From Bryoerythrophyllum caledonicum (lineage: Eukaryota; Streptophyta; Bryopsida; Pottiales; Pottiaceae): DNA of 64,000 bases. The translations under genes were made by a program, and so were the position numbers. The DNA is taken from NCBI GenBank assembly GCA_963971425.1, contig OZ020524.1, positions 16,061,845 through 16,125,844 of the forward strand, written 5' to 3'. Under the pieces are notes generated by a model. That model searched no databases, was not told where the DNA came from, and worked only from the letters and a program-made list of their open reading frames with translations. The number at the start of each line of letters is the position of its first letter. Position 1 is the stretch's first letter. Below are positions 1 to 15,300 of the stretch, one piece after another.

Positions 1-253
1 GTAAAACAATATTGTATTCAATGTTTATTTAAGACTTTTACATGTCATTATATATTCAAACCATATTATATTAGCCATCATACTAAAAATTAGATTGATA
101 TTAAGTTACATATATTTTTATACTAAAATATTTTTTTATTTTTAATTAAAAATTTATCTACGATATGAAAATATATAGCTCATATCAATTAATACTTTAT
201 TTTATTTAATCTCTTAATATTGATAAATTCATTAAATTTGAATTAAATCACAC

Positions 254-3200
254 CTGAACGGATTAGATAAATAACTTAAATCAACCATATGATCAGGTTC
301 ATCTTCGTGCCACTCTTTGGGAGGATCTGGAACTTGCTCCCATATAAAATCATAAGTTGTATTTGTAGAATTTATTGCAACAAAAGATTTTATATTTTGA
401 TTATGAATACCTAAAGAATCAAACTCAATAATATTTGTTGAAGGATCTAAGGGTCCCGCATAACCATTTGGTCCTACTAAATTTGAATTTCGTCGTTGCC
501 CAAACATATAATCACTTTTAGGAAGTTTAAAATGACACCATGGGCGTTCCACATTTCCTGTTAAAGGAATGTGTATGTTATTATATCCCGTGTCAAGATA
601 ATCAATATTGCAAATTAAAAACCTTGTACAATCTTCAACGTCAGATGGTCTGAATTTAACAACGATATTATCAAAGGCTCCACATTGTATTTCAGAAGGT
701 GAATCAACAAAATAAATTTCATGTTCTCCTGGATGTCCATCACCTTTAACTATTTGCCATTTAAGGGGAAGAATTGTAGTGCTTTGGTTTTTTATGGTAA
801 ACGAATGAATCCGTGTTTGGAACATCATAGTTGTTTTGAAATGAATGCTATTACAATCACATTCGTACTTTGCAGAATCAGCAATGGCATGTAGTTTAAG
901 ATTTAAAGCTTTATTTGAACCTTCTATAATTTCATGTATTGGCTCAAGAGGACCAACTTCTGCATTAGATGAAAATAGTGCCTCTTCGACTATTTTTTCC
1001 TTAGGATTTGGCTTTTTTTTTGTTTTAGGATCTTGCTTTCCTAATGAAGCTTTACGATCTCTTCCTATGCTTCCACTCATAGGTTGTGGTACTAAAGCCA
1101 TCATTGCTAAATCAGGAATTTGAGAATCCCAGTTTTGAAGTTCTTTTTCCTCATGGAATGTTATTTTATATAGTGAAATATTAAAATCTATATCAGCTAT
1201 CATTGCTATTTTAGGATTAAATGTAACCAATATTGTTTTATAAGCATTTGCATGAAGATGTCCCGTTGCAGGAGAAAAATCAAAATTTTCAATTAATGGC
1301 CATGCAAAACGCCAATGCTTGTCGTGTAGGTTATTTTTCAATTGAAATGATATTGTGCGTGGAATTCCAATCCCGCCATCATCAAACCATATTTTGTCTA
1401 CTCGGTTACCAGGCAAATTTATGCATTCTACTTCTTCCCAATAGCCTTCACCAGTTACTAAAACATTAAGACCTGCATATGGATTATGTTGAATATCAAT
1501 TTTTAATTCTCTTTCATACTTCTTTCCTTCTATTGGAATAAATGTTACAATAAATGTCTCTATTCCTTCTGGTTTTATAGACATGGTTTGCCCAGGTGAA
1601 AAAGGAGTTTCTAATATTCCTCTTTGATGGCTTAATATGCTCCAACAAGCACCTCCACCTTTGACATCAATTGTTGTTATTGCTGGAACAATTCCTTTAT
1701 TTTGTACCTAATATTTAAATATATAAAAATATATCAATATGATTTTTTTCAAATATATTTTTTGATATATGTATACATCATTATTTTTTAATCCATATTA
1801 TTTTTTTATATGTAAATGCTTTTTAATCATGTTTTTTGGAAAACATCAATAACTAAATTAAAATACCTGGAAAGGTTTGGCTATTGATTTGCCTACACGT
1901 ATTCGAGGAAATTCTAGCCATATTGCTCCTAAAGGAGACAATGTGGTTGGTTCTGTAATTTGTAAATGAGGTAAAGTTCCTTCTCCTCGAAGTTGACATT
2001 TAAATGTTTTATTTTTCATGTTATCACCTCCATCCCTTACAATAGCTTCAAAAATTGCAAAATAACATTGCATTGAAAGTGGTTGAAATGAACAACAAAC
2101 ATATCTGCATGATACTTATGGAAAATTATTGTAGTGATATTACTTAAATTTATAAATATGATATTGTAAGTCAATTTGGTACTACACTACATGCAATATA
2201 CATCATTATATTTTAACAAATCAAGAAATTAGTACGTAAGATACATGTATTATGTTATTGCAATATTCTATAATGTTTTAAAATCTTTAATATTTCTCAA
2301 AGTTGAAAAGTCCATTGTACTTACCGATATTCATGAGGTGGTATTTCAAGCTCTTTTGGTTGTACAAACATAGCAAAAGGTTCTTCATATGGTACTTGTG
2401 TCTCAGTTTCTGGCATAGTTGGAGTTATAATGAAATCTACAATACATGGCACTTTGAAAGGATTGTCTATTCTAAAATTTACCTCAATCTTTCGACCTAT
2501 TGGTGCATTGACAACCTCTGATTTAGGAGCATCACCAGTAAATCTAACTAATGATTTTGGTGCAATCTTTGGTGGACCACCATCAAAAGGTCTATCACAA
2601 TCAATAATAAAAGCCCCAAATGAAAATATGTGATCTGCTCGTGAATACACTCCATAAGGAGGAGTAACTCCAATATTTTCAATTTTATCTATGATCATAT
2701 ATTTTTCAAAAATAACATCAGGAATGGTTGTTATGCCTGGAAGTTTTGATTCTCCAGATAACTCATATATAATGTCTGTTGGATATTTTATAGGATCTTT
2801 GTTGGAAATATTAATCATCAATTGTTCAGTTAACAAGGTTGGTTCTAGTGGTGCTTTAAAGTATATCTTGACTTCAATTTTATTTCCAGGAAGTATGTTT
2901 CCACTAGATGGACTTATATTGAAACCTTGCAAATCCAATGCAGGTCCTCCACTACTACCACCTCCATCTCCACCTATAGAGCTTCCTTTACTTTTATCAT
3001 TTTTATTAGTCTTCCGAGTTGCAGTAGTCTTTGTTGTTATTGTTGTCTTTTTAGTCACACCACTTGCCGTCGATCCAACACCCGATTTTTTTTTTGGTGC
3101 ATTAGAATAACCCAATGCTGTAGGGCTTGAAAGAACATAATCAAATGGAAAAAAACCCTTGTTCATAATTTGGACTATGCGTTCATCTGATTGTTGGCCA

Positions 3201-6200
3201 GCAATTACATATCCAAAATGAAGTCCATGAGGAGGTACTATCAAGAATCTTGAATGCACCACAATAAGGTCTAAAAAAATAGTTATAATTTTTTCAACTT
3301 TACTTGTTTCACATTCTATTAAATAAAGTTGTAAATCTCTTGAGTGTTTTAACATTACTTCACTTACAAGTTTTTTATCTTTATTGAACTCCACCGTAAT
3401 CTAAAAAAAATTCCTTATTATCAAACTTCCAAAATTATGTGATAGATTCTAATTTTAATACCTAATATTTTTATTTAAAAAAAAATCATGTATAGATTAA
3501 TAATCCAATATTATGAAAATTACCATAACGATTTTTAATTTTGTAATTCCAAATCTAAATATGATTTTTATTTTTGAGTTAGATATTTTTTCATTAAATT
3601 TTTTTATAGAGAATGAGTTCTTTACATGTTTTGAATGATTGAAACTAATAGTTTTTAATTTAGCGAAGTAAATCCAACTTACCTTCATTTGTCCATTTGG
3701 TGCAATTTCTCCTTCCATAGGTGTAAAAACAAAGAGGTCCTTTATTAATAGAGTTTGGGGAACAAATTTAAATCCCACTTTATATTTACCCTTGTTTTCT
3801 AGTATTAATTCTTTTGTTTGACTTTCTGCAACCAAAATTGTACCAAAATCAAGTCCACTATTTGTGGAAGTACCATCTGGACGGTTGGGGTATTTTATCA
3901 ATACATCTAAAACATAAGTTTCCGCACTTGTTGGTAAAATAAGTTCTTGTTCCATTTTATGGTTTGGATCTTTACTGTCAGAAACCTATTTGCATAAATA
4001 TATTTGATCATATATAGTTGTATTTGATATTTTTGAAAAACTTGAATTTTAATATAATGCTTTTGTAGAAGCCTAAATTGTCACGCATTATTATACTTAC
4101 ACATCTATATATCAATTCTTCACAAAAAATAATTGTTCATTACCAGAACAACACAATGTGTAAATGAAACTATATAACTTATATCAATTATATTATATAT
4201 ATTTTATATTGAGTTGAAATCTATATATGTAACATGAATCATTGGAAGAAAAACACTTTTTACATGAAATATGATTTTGAAGTTATAAACTTGTTCTTGT
4301 TTGGCTTTAAAGAAAATATTAATCTTATATGTAGCTTTGGCTTTGATTTTTCTTGTAGTTGGCATTATTAAAAATTCCGGTGGCAATGTTCCCAAAGCAT
4401 CAATGGTCCATTGAATTTTTAACTCTGACACATTCCTGTAAAAAATATTGAATGTATTATTGATTCAAAACATATCAAATTTGTAATTCAAAGATAAATA
4501 TTTTACAATTCGTTGTTCAATCGAAAAAAAACTTAATGACAAAATCAATTGATTTTAAAATCATATTAAGTTTTGAAGTGAGCGTTTGTTAAGCTAATAT
4601 AGAAAATACTAACTATAATTTTATTATTTTAAAAAAATTCCTAAATTGGTGATATATTGATGATAAGATGTACTTGATAGTGACCGTTTGAGAAGTTTTA
4701 AAACCTAAAATCACTCTTCCAAATGCTAGTGTTGGAGGATCTAATTCAATCCTTGGTGTATCCGCAAAGCATACCACCTTATATTCAACTAAAGTAGGAT
4801 TGTGTAAAATTGTACCCATCAACTTATAATTTTGTATTCCTTGTGTACCCTATTAACATCAAACAAAATATTCGTTCATCTCTAAAGTATTTCTAATTCA
4901 AATCCCAATACTGTTTCTTTTGCTTAAACTTGAAAATATTTGAATTAATATAACAATGATTATATACTACTGAAAGAATATCTAAAGGAAAGACAAATTG
5001 ATTTAATGTTACATTTTTGCATCAATTCAATAAATTTTTTAAAATACATCCAATTTTTTTTAAATGTATCATTCAATTTTAATCTATTTAAGTGAAAAAA
5101 CATACCATAGCTGGATATGAATAAATACATAAATCACCTCGTTCATCAAGCTTAATATCTAAAATTGAGGGATGCAGAACAAATGGGAAATTGCCACCAC
5201 CTACGCTTGTTGAAGTACCTTTAGGTGGAGGAGCATGTTTAGATTCTTTTTTTGAGGTGGTGCTAGTAGCAACACTTTGTTTAGATGGATCTAAAAGAGG
5301 CCCTTCCACATCATCTTTAACAAGTTGGAATTCAACATGAAGATCAAATTGTCCTATATTTTCAACATCAATTCTATAACAATGTTCTGTGTCAGGTATA
5401 TTTGGAAATTCTGTTGGTAATGGTGTTGTATTGATAGGACCAAAATCAATAATGTGATTTGGAATTTTAATCAATACACGAGGATGTTTAAGAGTTACAC
5501 CATGACAAGGAGATTGTTTAAGTTTTTTACTTGGATATGTAACTTGTCGCAATTGAAGTCGAGGTATATCACATATTCCTTGAACTTCTAAAGTAGCATA
5601 ACCTTGTCCTCCACTAACCTCAAATTTAAAAGTACATTCAAATTCTTCAATAGTCGTAGACCAATATACTAAGCCCAATTCTATGGATTCATTTCCGGGA
5701 ATCACCCATCTTGTTTTTTTGGTATATCCTGCAGGAAGATTTGAATGACCTTGTACTTGAGAAGAAGGTCCTTCTGTTTCCTTTGTAATAAATGAAAAAG
5801 GAAATTGAAGGTCTTCATTTGGTTTCCGAATTGGAGGTTTTTTTAATACTTCATATATTTCAGGACAAGGGCAATAGATGTCATGGTCCCATGGCAATGG
5901 AAGTGATGCAATGATTTCTTCATAGACAATTTTTTTGTCTTGAATACTATCTACAATTGTTAGAATCAACATATTCTTTGGTGTTTCAACTTCCAAAGGC
6001 TGAAAAGGACCTCCCAATTCTCTTAAAATATCTTCTTCGCTATTGTAGTATCTATCAACTTCTTCCGGAGATGGAAATGCTGAATACCACGGATATGGCA
6101 TGTTGAATTTTGCTGGTGGAATAAATAAACTTGGATCAATTTCAACACCATTGAACATTTCAAGTTTTGGCTCATTGTTATTTTTTCCTTCTACAATTTC

Positions 6201-9200
6201 TTCTTCTATTTCTAACTTTTTTGTGGATTCTCTAGATTTTTCTATTATTTTTAGATTTTCTTGTTCAAAAAGTGGCCATTCATATTTTCTTACACATGAA
6301 TGATGTTGATCTTCTAAATCAAGATATCGATGATAAAGCTTTCTCTTTCTTGCTTGCAATTTCACAATATGGACAAATCTATCGCCCTTCCATACAATTT
6401 TCATCTCTGCATTTTGTGGATTATTTCCATTAGGACTAATAACTACTGAACTTTGTACTTGTTCTAATCCAATTGTATTTAAAATGCATTTAATTAAGAT
6501 TAAAACTGGAATATGATTTGAATTTAATCCATCAAATATAACTCCATTATTACACCCTGGTCGTTCTAAACATGCTTTGAATAGAATTTGTAGTGATGGT
6601 ATGTAATTTGGAGGTGCATCTAGATTTGTTTTTAAATCCTCTTCCGGATTTAAAGATTGACTTGCATTGTTATTATTTATTTGTTGATTTTCATCTTGCA
6701 TCATTGGTAATACCAAGTTTCCTTCATCAATTGCTGTAACTATAAGATCTTGGACGTCAACAATAGGACATTTGTATTGTTTTGCAAGTAGTTTTCCTTG
6801 AGTAGTTTTACCACAAAAAGGTGCTCCATAGATTACTATTAAAGGTCCAATTTCAAGAGGAATTGAAGATGATTCAACACTTTTATCTTCTACTATATTT
6901 AAAAGGTTGTCCCAAAATGGTTCCCCAGCTTCACGTACTTTAAGATGCATGATTCCATCTTCATCATACATTTTGCAATCACGCAATATTTGATCTTCAA
7001 TTAAATATTGTGGATCAAAGTCTAGTGAAAATATCTCAATTGGTTTTCCTGAAATATTTTGTACCAAAAACGGAATAATTGTTGAAAACTTAGCATTTGG
7101 CAAAATAGGATCAAGCTCTACATATGATGGCTTGATATGGACAGACTGGTGGGTGCTGAGTCCCATGCAATGAATTACTTCTATTTGTTTGGTATTTTTA
7201 ACTTGAAGAGGAATTTCAGTCATATAATTTGTTTTCAAAGGTTTATAAATTGGAGAAAATACTACCTATAGTGTCAAACATACTTAAGACCAAATTTAAA
7301 AATTAAAAAGATAAGAAGATAAAAAATTTTAATATAATTTCATTACTTTTCAAAAAAATAAAGGGTGTTAAGTCACCAAAAATTTACTAAAATATACTAA
7401 TGGCACTTAAGAATCTAATATATTTGTTTATAACCTTTATGTCAATACTTTCATCCGGATGCAATATTGATGTGGATGGTATAAGCTTAAAAAATGACCA
7501 ATCTTGCAATAAGCCAACATTGACATTAGAGTAATCTGAATTTGGTTTCTCCATACTCCATTCAACTATTTCTTCTCCAACATTTTTTAATCTTACGTAG
7601 GAAACCTAAATTATAATCAAATATGAACCAAATCATGAAAAAAAAATCATACTTGTATCAAAATTCTAAATTCTAATTATATATTCTACAAGAAAAATTC
7701 ACAGATCACTTTTGAGAACTTGATTAATTTATTAAAAACATTATCATTGATAGAAAAAACAAATTCTAGATGATTAAAATTCTACAATCACCTTACATTG
7801 TGAGACTTGTACAATTCCAAAGTCAATATATTGGCGTGATACATGAAGTATAGGTAATGTTACGTTTGCTTTTAAAAGTAACATTGTTATGGGTCCCTAT
7901 ATGATAAAAGCGCGTGTTTATATACATAATTGTAATTTAATTATTTTATCTATATAAAAATCAGATTTTGAACTTGAATGCTAAATCTAAATTGATTTTA
8001 TGTACCTCTTTAACATGCATTTCTACCCAAACATGAGTAGGGCCAAGAGGAAGTTTGGGGCATGTAGTTTGAAATGTAATTTGAAGTTGTGTAGTTGTAT
8101 CAAGATCAGATTCACCTGGTATAACTAGAATTTTATCAGGCTGAATATTAAATCCTTTAGAATTTGCTAGAGTTTTATCCACTTTAAACATGACAAGAAA
8201 GGTTTCCCTATTAAATAGTTTTAATTGCATTGTTTTCCTTTTCCCAAGAAGCACATTTTTAAAATCTAATTCGAATTGATTGCATATTAGTTTCTGAATA
8301 TTGACATTTGGAATTTCTCTTGGTTTCATATTCTTTTCACTTGCATCATCAGATTTTGGTGAATCTAAGGATTTTGAATCAATATTGTCAATATTTTCAT
8401 TATTGCTTTCTATTTTGAACTCATGATCATGTATAGATTCTTGGCCATCTTTATCAACATTGTCAAAAACATCTATCTTGCTTGGTTTGTTAATTCCTTG
8501 ATCAAGAGGATTTTCTATATCTTCTATCACATTAGCCACTTCACTAGGATTTATTAAAGAAGATTCTCTATGTATCATGAAAAATGATTTTTTCTCATGT
8601 GGAGTTAGTTCTTTTGCCAATGATTCCTTATGAACAATGGATTTGCGAAGTTTGTACAACCTTTCAACTCTTTTTTTCTCATTCTTATCAATGAAACTTT
8701 GTCGAAGCCAAGGTAAGCCTTTTCTTGTAGTAACTTCTAAATGCATAGGAGAAAATTTCCCAGTCAAAGGTGATCTGGACTTTCGATGAAGCATGTGTCT
8801 ACATAATAAATCTTTAGCTTCTTCTTCTTCTGAAGAAGAGAGATCTTCGTCGTCTCTTAATGTAAAGAAAGGCACATATGGAAGGGGTGTATAAAAACCT
8901 TCTAAAACTACAAGTTTTTCAACTTCTGCATCAATATCTTCAATTAGTTGTTCCAAATTATCATCATCTTCTTCCATATCCTATTTGATTATATTCAACA
9001 ATTTTAAATTTCTATTGTATATTAGATAAAAATTTATCATTGAAAGTACAAACTTTGAAGATTTTATGTTCTATACAACTAATATTTAATGCTCATTGCT
9101 TTATAATAACTCAAAAGAAAGTATCTGAAAAAGATCATTATTATAATATAATATTATGATTAAAATGATTTATATATATTAAAATACCTCAAAAATATCA

Positions 9201-12200
9201 AATTCTTCACTTTCTTTATCAGAGCTATAATCTGGTTCCATGGTTAAGGTCACCATAGATGGTTTATGTATTATTGTTGTTTTTCGTCCTGGTGGTGCTA
9301 GACGTCCATATAACTTTGCTATTCTTCTTTCTTCAGCTCTTGCCATGAAACTTTCTCTAAACCATGGAAGACCTTTAGATTTTTCTTTAGCCATTCTTGA
9401 TTGTGGACCTAAAACATAAGATTCTTATATTAAATTTTTACAAACAGAGTATTTTCATAAGTTTTAATTACATTACAAACATATGTAACTGCTTACCTGT
9501 AAGAGAAGAACGTGATTTTCGATGGTGTGCATGCTTGCAAGCATAATCCTTTCTGTTACGACTAGCTTGGTATTTTTCTTCTTTTTCTTGTAATTTTTTA
9601 CTTCGTTTATCAAGAAAACGAGGGCGATGCCATCCAAGTCCTTTTTCTTTTTCAGCAACCATAGGGGAAAGTTTTCCTGTAAGAGGAGATTGTGATTTGC
9701 GATGATAATGGTGGTGGCAAACATAAGGGTTAACATCTCCTATTTCTTTAGCTTTGTTTGCTAAATGATCAGATTCAATTTGATCAACTATTTCAACAGC
9801 TTCCAATGTCTTATTTCTATCTTTCTTTGATTTTAGCAAGGTATTATCATAATCTTCTTCATTTGAACTTCGTGAACTTTCATATATTGATTCATCTTCT
9901 GATTCATTATCATAATTTGTATTTGTATCTGTATTTGTATCAAGCTCCATTTTTTTTCTTTTTAATCTTGCAAGCATATCATTTAGCCATTTTTGAAGTA
10001 CAATTTGTCGAGCTTGTTCTACCAAACTAAGAAATTTTCGGTTTCGCACTCGTCGAGCTCCAATCCAAATACTTGGATAAGAACCTTCTCCAACTATTGT
10101 AATTGTGTGAGGTGGAAAGTATGCAACTTGCATCAAAAAGTCTTCTTTATATATTATAGGCATACCTAATACCATATATGAACAATAATTAGAAGAAAAT
10201 TACCCTTGAATATACTTCAAAATCTCTAAAAGTATAAACTAAATAAAATGATGAAATATAGAATGTAAAAAACAATGTAGCTCAATATTGTTCAATGCCA
10301 CAATTTTTTTAATATTTTAGCCACTTTGATCAAGATTTTCATGTTTCAATTCTTAATAAATACTTATGAAAAACATAGCTCTCTTCCATCAACCTCAATT
10401 AATCATTAATCAAATTATACAATCTTGTCAAAATTTTATAAGAATTCACAACAACTCAATGTTATGGTTGAATTTTTTTTCTTATAATAATACATGTAAT
10501 ATGCATCAATTTGGTATTTGAGAGGATTCTAAAGCACTGAGAGCATTTATTTAAGTAAATATACGTAATTTTTTTTGTACAAATGAAGAAATTAACCACA
10601 ATTTGACTTTATGTGCCAATTTTTTTGAACTTACTAAACTTCAAATGTTTAAAATGCAATAGAATTAACTGATGGTGTCAAATAAAAGTTCAATTAAATA
10701 TTCAACTCACCTGGAATTACACCACAATTAAATTGTTGTCTTGTACGTCCTTGTAGATGTCCAATTAATGGAGTTATACAAATTGCTTGTCTATTAACAA
10801 CCGGACTCAAGTCAAGCTCAAAATCAAAATGAATTTTACCTCTATTTCTTAATACAAGATTTGTGTTATAAGTAACCTTGTTGTAGATAGTTTTACCAAC
10901 ATCTAAAGTCATATGATTTAAAACATACGTAATGACAGATGATTCAGCCTCCAAGGAAACAAAATATTCCGGACCATTTTCAATCTACAAAATGTTGGTT
11001 TTGTCTTAAAAGTGAGAATAAATCCAAACAACTTTTTAGGATTATGATTTAATATTCATGTGTTAATACGTATAACTGTATGTGTAAGAATGAAGAAAAT
11101 AATATAGCAGTATAAATTAATTTCTTTACGATGTGATATCTACAATCAAAAAATGATACCTTCTATCACATTATCTTTTGTTTATCAAAACATATTTGTA
11201 TGTAAATTTGCATAATTTATAAGGGTCTTAATTTTTTTATTGAATCAAATGACTTGATTAACAATTGATAATAAAACAAGATAAACGTACCTTGAAAATA
11301 GCTGTAGCTTTGACTTTATAACTAGGATATGCATAATATGAAGCTTCAACTATTTCATGTTCTCCAGGGTCTAATGTAGATTGAATTGGAAGGATATCAA
11401 ATATTTCATTTAATGGAATTTTCAAATCCTTTGATTCTTTTCCTTCTTCCAAAGAAATTTTTATATCTTCTTGTGGATTATGGTTATAAAATTCCCAAGC
11501 ATAACTCACTTGCATAGCACTAGGATTTGTTATTGTCATTTGAAGTCTTTTACATGTATGTTCTACTACAGTCCTATGCAACAATATAAATTCAAATTAC
11601 AAAGAATATAATCATAAAGTTGATAGTTGAATTATAATTTATCTAATGTACTTCTATTTTAATTTGAAATTCATCTAGTATCTCATATGAATTCAATATA
11701 CAACTAATTATAGATATTGATATTATTCATCAAACCAATGATTCATGATTTTGTTAAGCTGAAAGCTGTTGTAATATTTTGTATGGTGAGTTAATATAGT
11801 ATAAAATATATTTCGACTCATAAACCAAGAGTTCTTCAATTTGATGATCTAGTGATAATAAAATCTGATGTCACTTGAATAATGTATAACTCAAGGTTTA
11901 ATTTGATATATTTTATATAACAAAAGTGCACATTGTACCAAAGTATTCTTTAAAATTTGTATTATGTGTATTCGAAGGGGTGGCAATTACCAACCTCTTT
12001 GATTATGCATTTTCTACAAACTTTAGGTGCACTTTATGGAGAATTGATAATCATCACCCCCATTTGGTACATTTTTGTGGCATTTGGTAGATTTTTTTCA
12101 TTTATTACCTTAAAAATCAAATTGGTGTATACAATGTTATATAATTACACCTTTAATGACAAAAATCTTTGTAAATTTCAAAATATATTAAAAAGGTAAA

Positions 12201-12299
12201 TAAAATTATTGTAGATCAAAGTAAAAAAAACATGTCTATAAATAAGTGAATATATCATCATAAACTACCATACTTTATATTTATTTCAAGACTACTACA

Positions 12300-12342
<43 letters not shown>

Positions 12343-15300
12343 CACTTTAATATGAAATCTAAAGAAAATCAAAAGGAAATATAAAATAATAAGTAAATAC
12401 TCTAAATTTTAAATTTCAAAATACATAACTATTTCAATTTATAGATCTTAAATGTGTTTAGAAAAACAATAACTTCACATATGATTTGTAACATAAGATT
12501 TAGTCAATTATTTTTCATAAATTTGAATTTTAAAATATAAAGGATATTATCAATATTAATTCATTTTGAAGAATTTTAGGCAAATATATTGACGTACAAG
12601 AATTACAAATCTCAAAAGTTGATCCATCAAATCTTCTATATATCTATAAGAATTTTCTAACATAAATGTATATGTTTTGGTGTTATAGATGAACATTTTA
12701 TGATTATAAAATCACTCACTCAAAGTTGAATTGGTTGGTTGATAAGCTTAAATCGGGAAAAACAATTTCTCCAATCATGCTAAGGGTGTCTCGATGTACT
12801 GTATCAGTGTATACAACTTCAAATTTGCTCATTACTACAGTGCTTTTTCTTACGATAGGAGTTTGCCATTCAAATGAAAGACATAACGTAAGACACTCCA
12901 TAGGTTGCAACATGACATTATCTTTGTTGCATTCAAATGGTGGCTTTACTATAAATTTCATATGTAAGGGGTGAACATATACATTTTGCACTGTAAGTTG
13001 TGTCGTGCTTTTCTCTGGATGTGCTTTTCCGTCGTTCAGTTGAATAAAACCAATTTCTCGCTTTGAAAACAATAATTTTGTCTCAACAACATTAGCATCT
13101 ACATATAAATTGTATGCTTGCTCCTTTTTTTTCCCACTAACGACACAACACATGTACACTTCTTTCACATAACCAACAGCTTGAAAAGTTCCTACCAAAA
13201 TTTTTAAAGAAAAATAATTAGTGATTTTCAATCTTAATTAGATGTATTATTTAACTTCAAAATATTGTTCAACAAAATTTCAAACAGTGTTACATACCAT
13301 TTATTTTAGGAAAAAAATTGATGATTTGGGAATTGGTTATATAAATCTAAAAAATTATCAAAAATATATACTAAAATATTTAATTATATCTAAATTGATA
13401 ATAATAATAATCTAATGTAAAAATACTTAAAAGAATTATTCAACTTCTAATTTTTCAATCTAATACTAAAATTAAATATCAATTCAAATGTAAATTACAT
13501 ACTTAAATACTTCTATGAAATATTAATATCATATATCTTGCTTGCAAAATTACCTATACATTGAAAACTAAATGATGTGTGAGGTGGTATTGCCATTTTT
13601 GATGGTGTAAATCCAAAAATATGTTTAGATTTTTTTTTCATTTTGCTATTTGTATCCCATGTGATGTTTTGGATATATCTACCTTGGTTGTTGAATTCCA
13701 AAGGCATTGTTATAACACTATGGCTTAGTTGAGTACCAAAGTGTAAACATCCATTTGCTAAAGCATCAGATGTAAGTGTAGAACCTTGCCCACTTGCTAT
13801 CAAGGTCACAGAATATTGGCCTCCTTCCGTTGTAATTAGAACTTGGTCGATAAATTTTTTATTGTCATCAAGGCATGTTGCTACCTATTGTAGTGTTCTA
13901 AAACCAATTAACTTACATTCATTTGATTTTTAAGAAATTGATGTTTATTTAATTGATAACTACAATGCATTTACATCTAAATGTTAATGATTCAACAAAG
14001 AAGTATTTTCAATCTATATTACTCACTTCTACTTCAAGATAGCCAAATGGATCAATCGTTGATTTAGAATGGCTTATTTTAAAGACATGTGATTTATTTG
14101 ACAAATTGATAGTTGCCGGAATACAACACATATTTCTCACAACAAAACTTTTCATAAATTTCTTAAGAACAGGTATTCTACCAAAGTCCAATAGTGGAGA
14201 CCATGATCTTTCATCTTCTATGCGGTCTTGCCCTTGAGATGGCTTTAGTGGAGCATCCCAACCATTTGGCTCCAATCTTAGAATTGGACCTTTTGAAAAA
14301 TTTGATTGGATTTTAAAATGACTAATATTTAAAATAGTGTTATAATTAATATTCATGATATATACATTGGAAATGTGCATTTATATTTTATATATCAAAA
14401 GTAAAAGAAGTATTCCCAACCTATTGAAAAGGCTTCAATTCGAAAAGGCAATCTTTTTTCATACAGTTGAACATCGGGTGATGTAATGATAGTGTTAATA
14501 AATGAAATTTCACCCAAAGTGGAAGTGGCCAATGTGTATTCAATGGATGTTGAACCTTTTTCAGGTATTAAACCTTCTAATGGTTTTGCAATTAGGTTTG
14601 CAATTGGAGCCATTTGAGAATCTTGTGGTTGGACCTTAAATTTGCCTACAACTTTTGTTTCATTATTAATGATACAATTCCGAACATATCCATGTCGGAT
14701 AAAACACGTTCCAAAATCAAGATAATTGCTTTCCAATCCAAGCTATTTAATCAAATTTACATTTCAATAATATTAAGATCTCATTGACATGGATGAATAA
14801 AATAAAATTTTATTACTAATTTTATGTAGAAACATAAAATCATGTCTATTAAAAAGACATGATTTTGCCTTGGATTATTAAAACCACATAATATTTTCAA
14901 ATATTAATGAGAAGATTCAATGAGGTGCATAACATTACCTTTGCAACAGCAGACTCTCCTGATAATGCAATGGTTGAATAATCTTCATTTATTTCAGACA
15001 AAAAAATATGCAATGACCCATTATATTTTTGTACTGTAGTCGGATTTAAAGATACTATCACTGGTTGTGAAGCCTATAAATTTCAAAGTTCAACACACAA
15101 TCATTTACATTATTTTAATCCAAATAAACAATCAAATCAAATTTAGTATTTTTATACTTACTCTTATAAAGATTCAATATTGTAAAATCATTTTATGAAT
15201 GAACCATTCATTATCTTTTATGGATACAGTAAAATCAATTTCAAACTTTAACATAATTTATATAAAATCTATTTCCCAAAAGGAAAAATACAATAAATAA

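Noticed and set aside
2691-3110. 139-codon plus-strand ORF with hydrophobic stretches
   Set aside because: Antisense to HYDIN exon 27. The Leu/Val-rich look comes from reading the Lys/Thr/Gly repeat region backwards.
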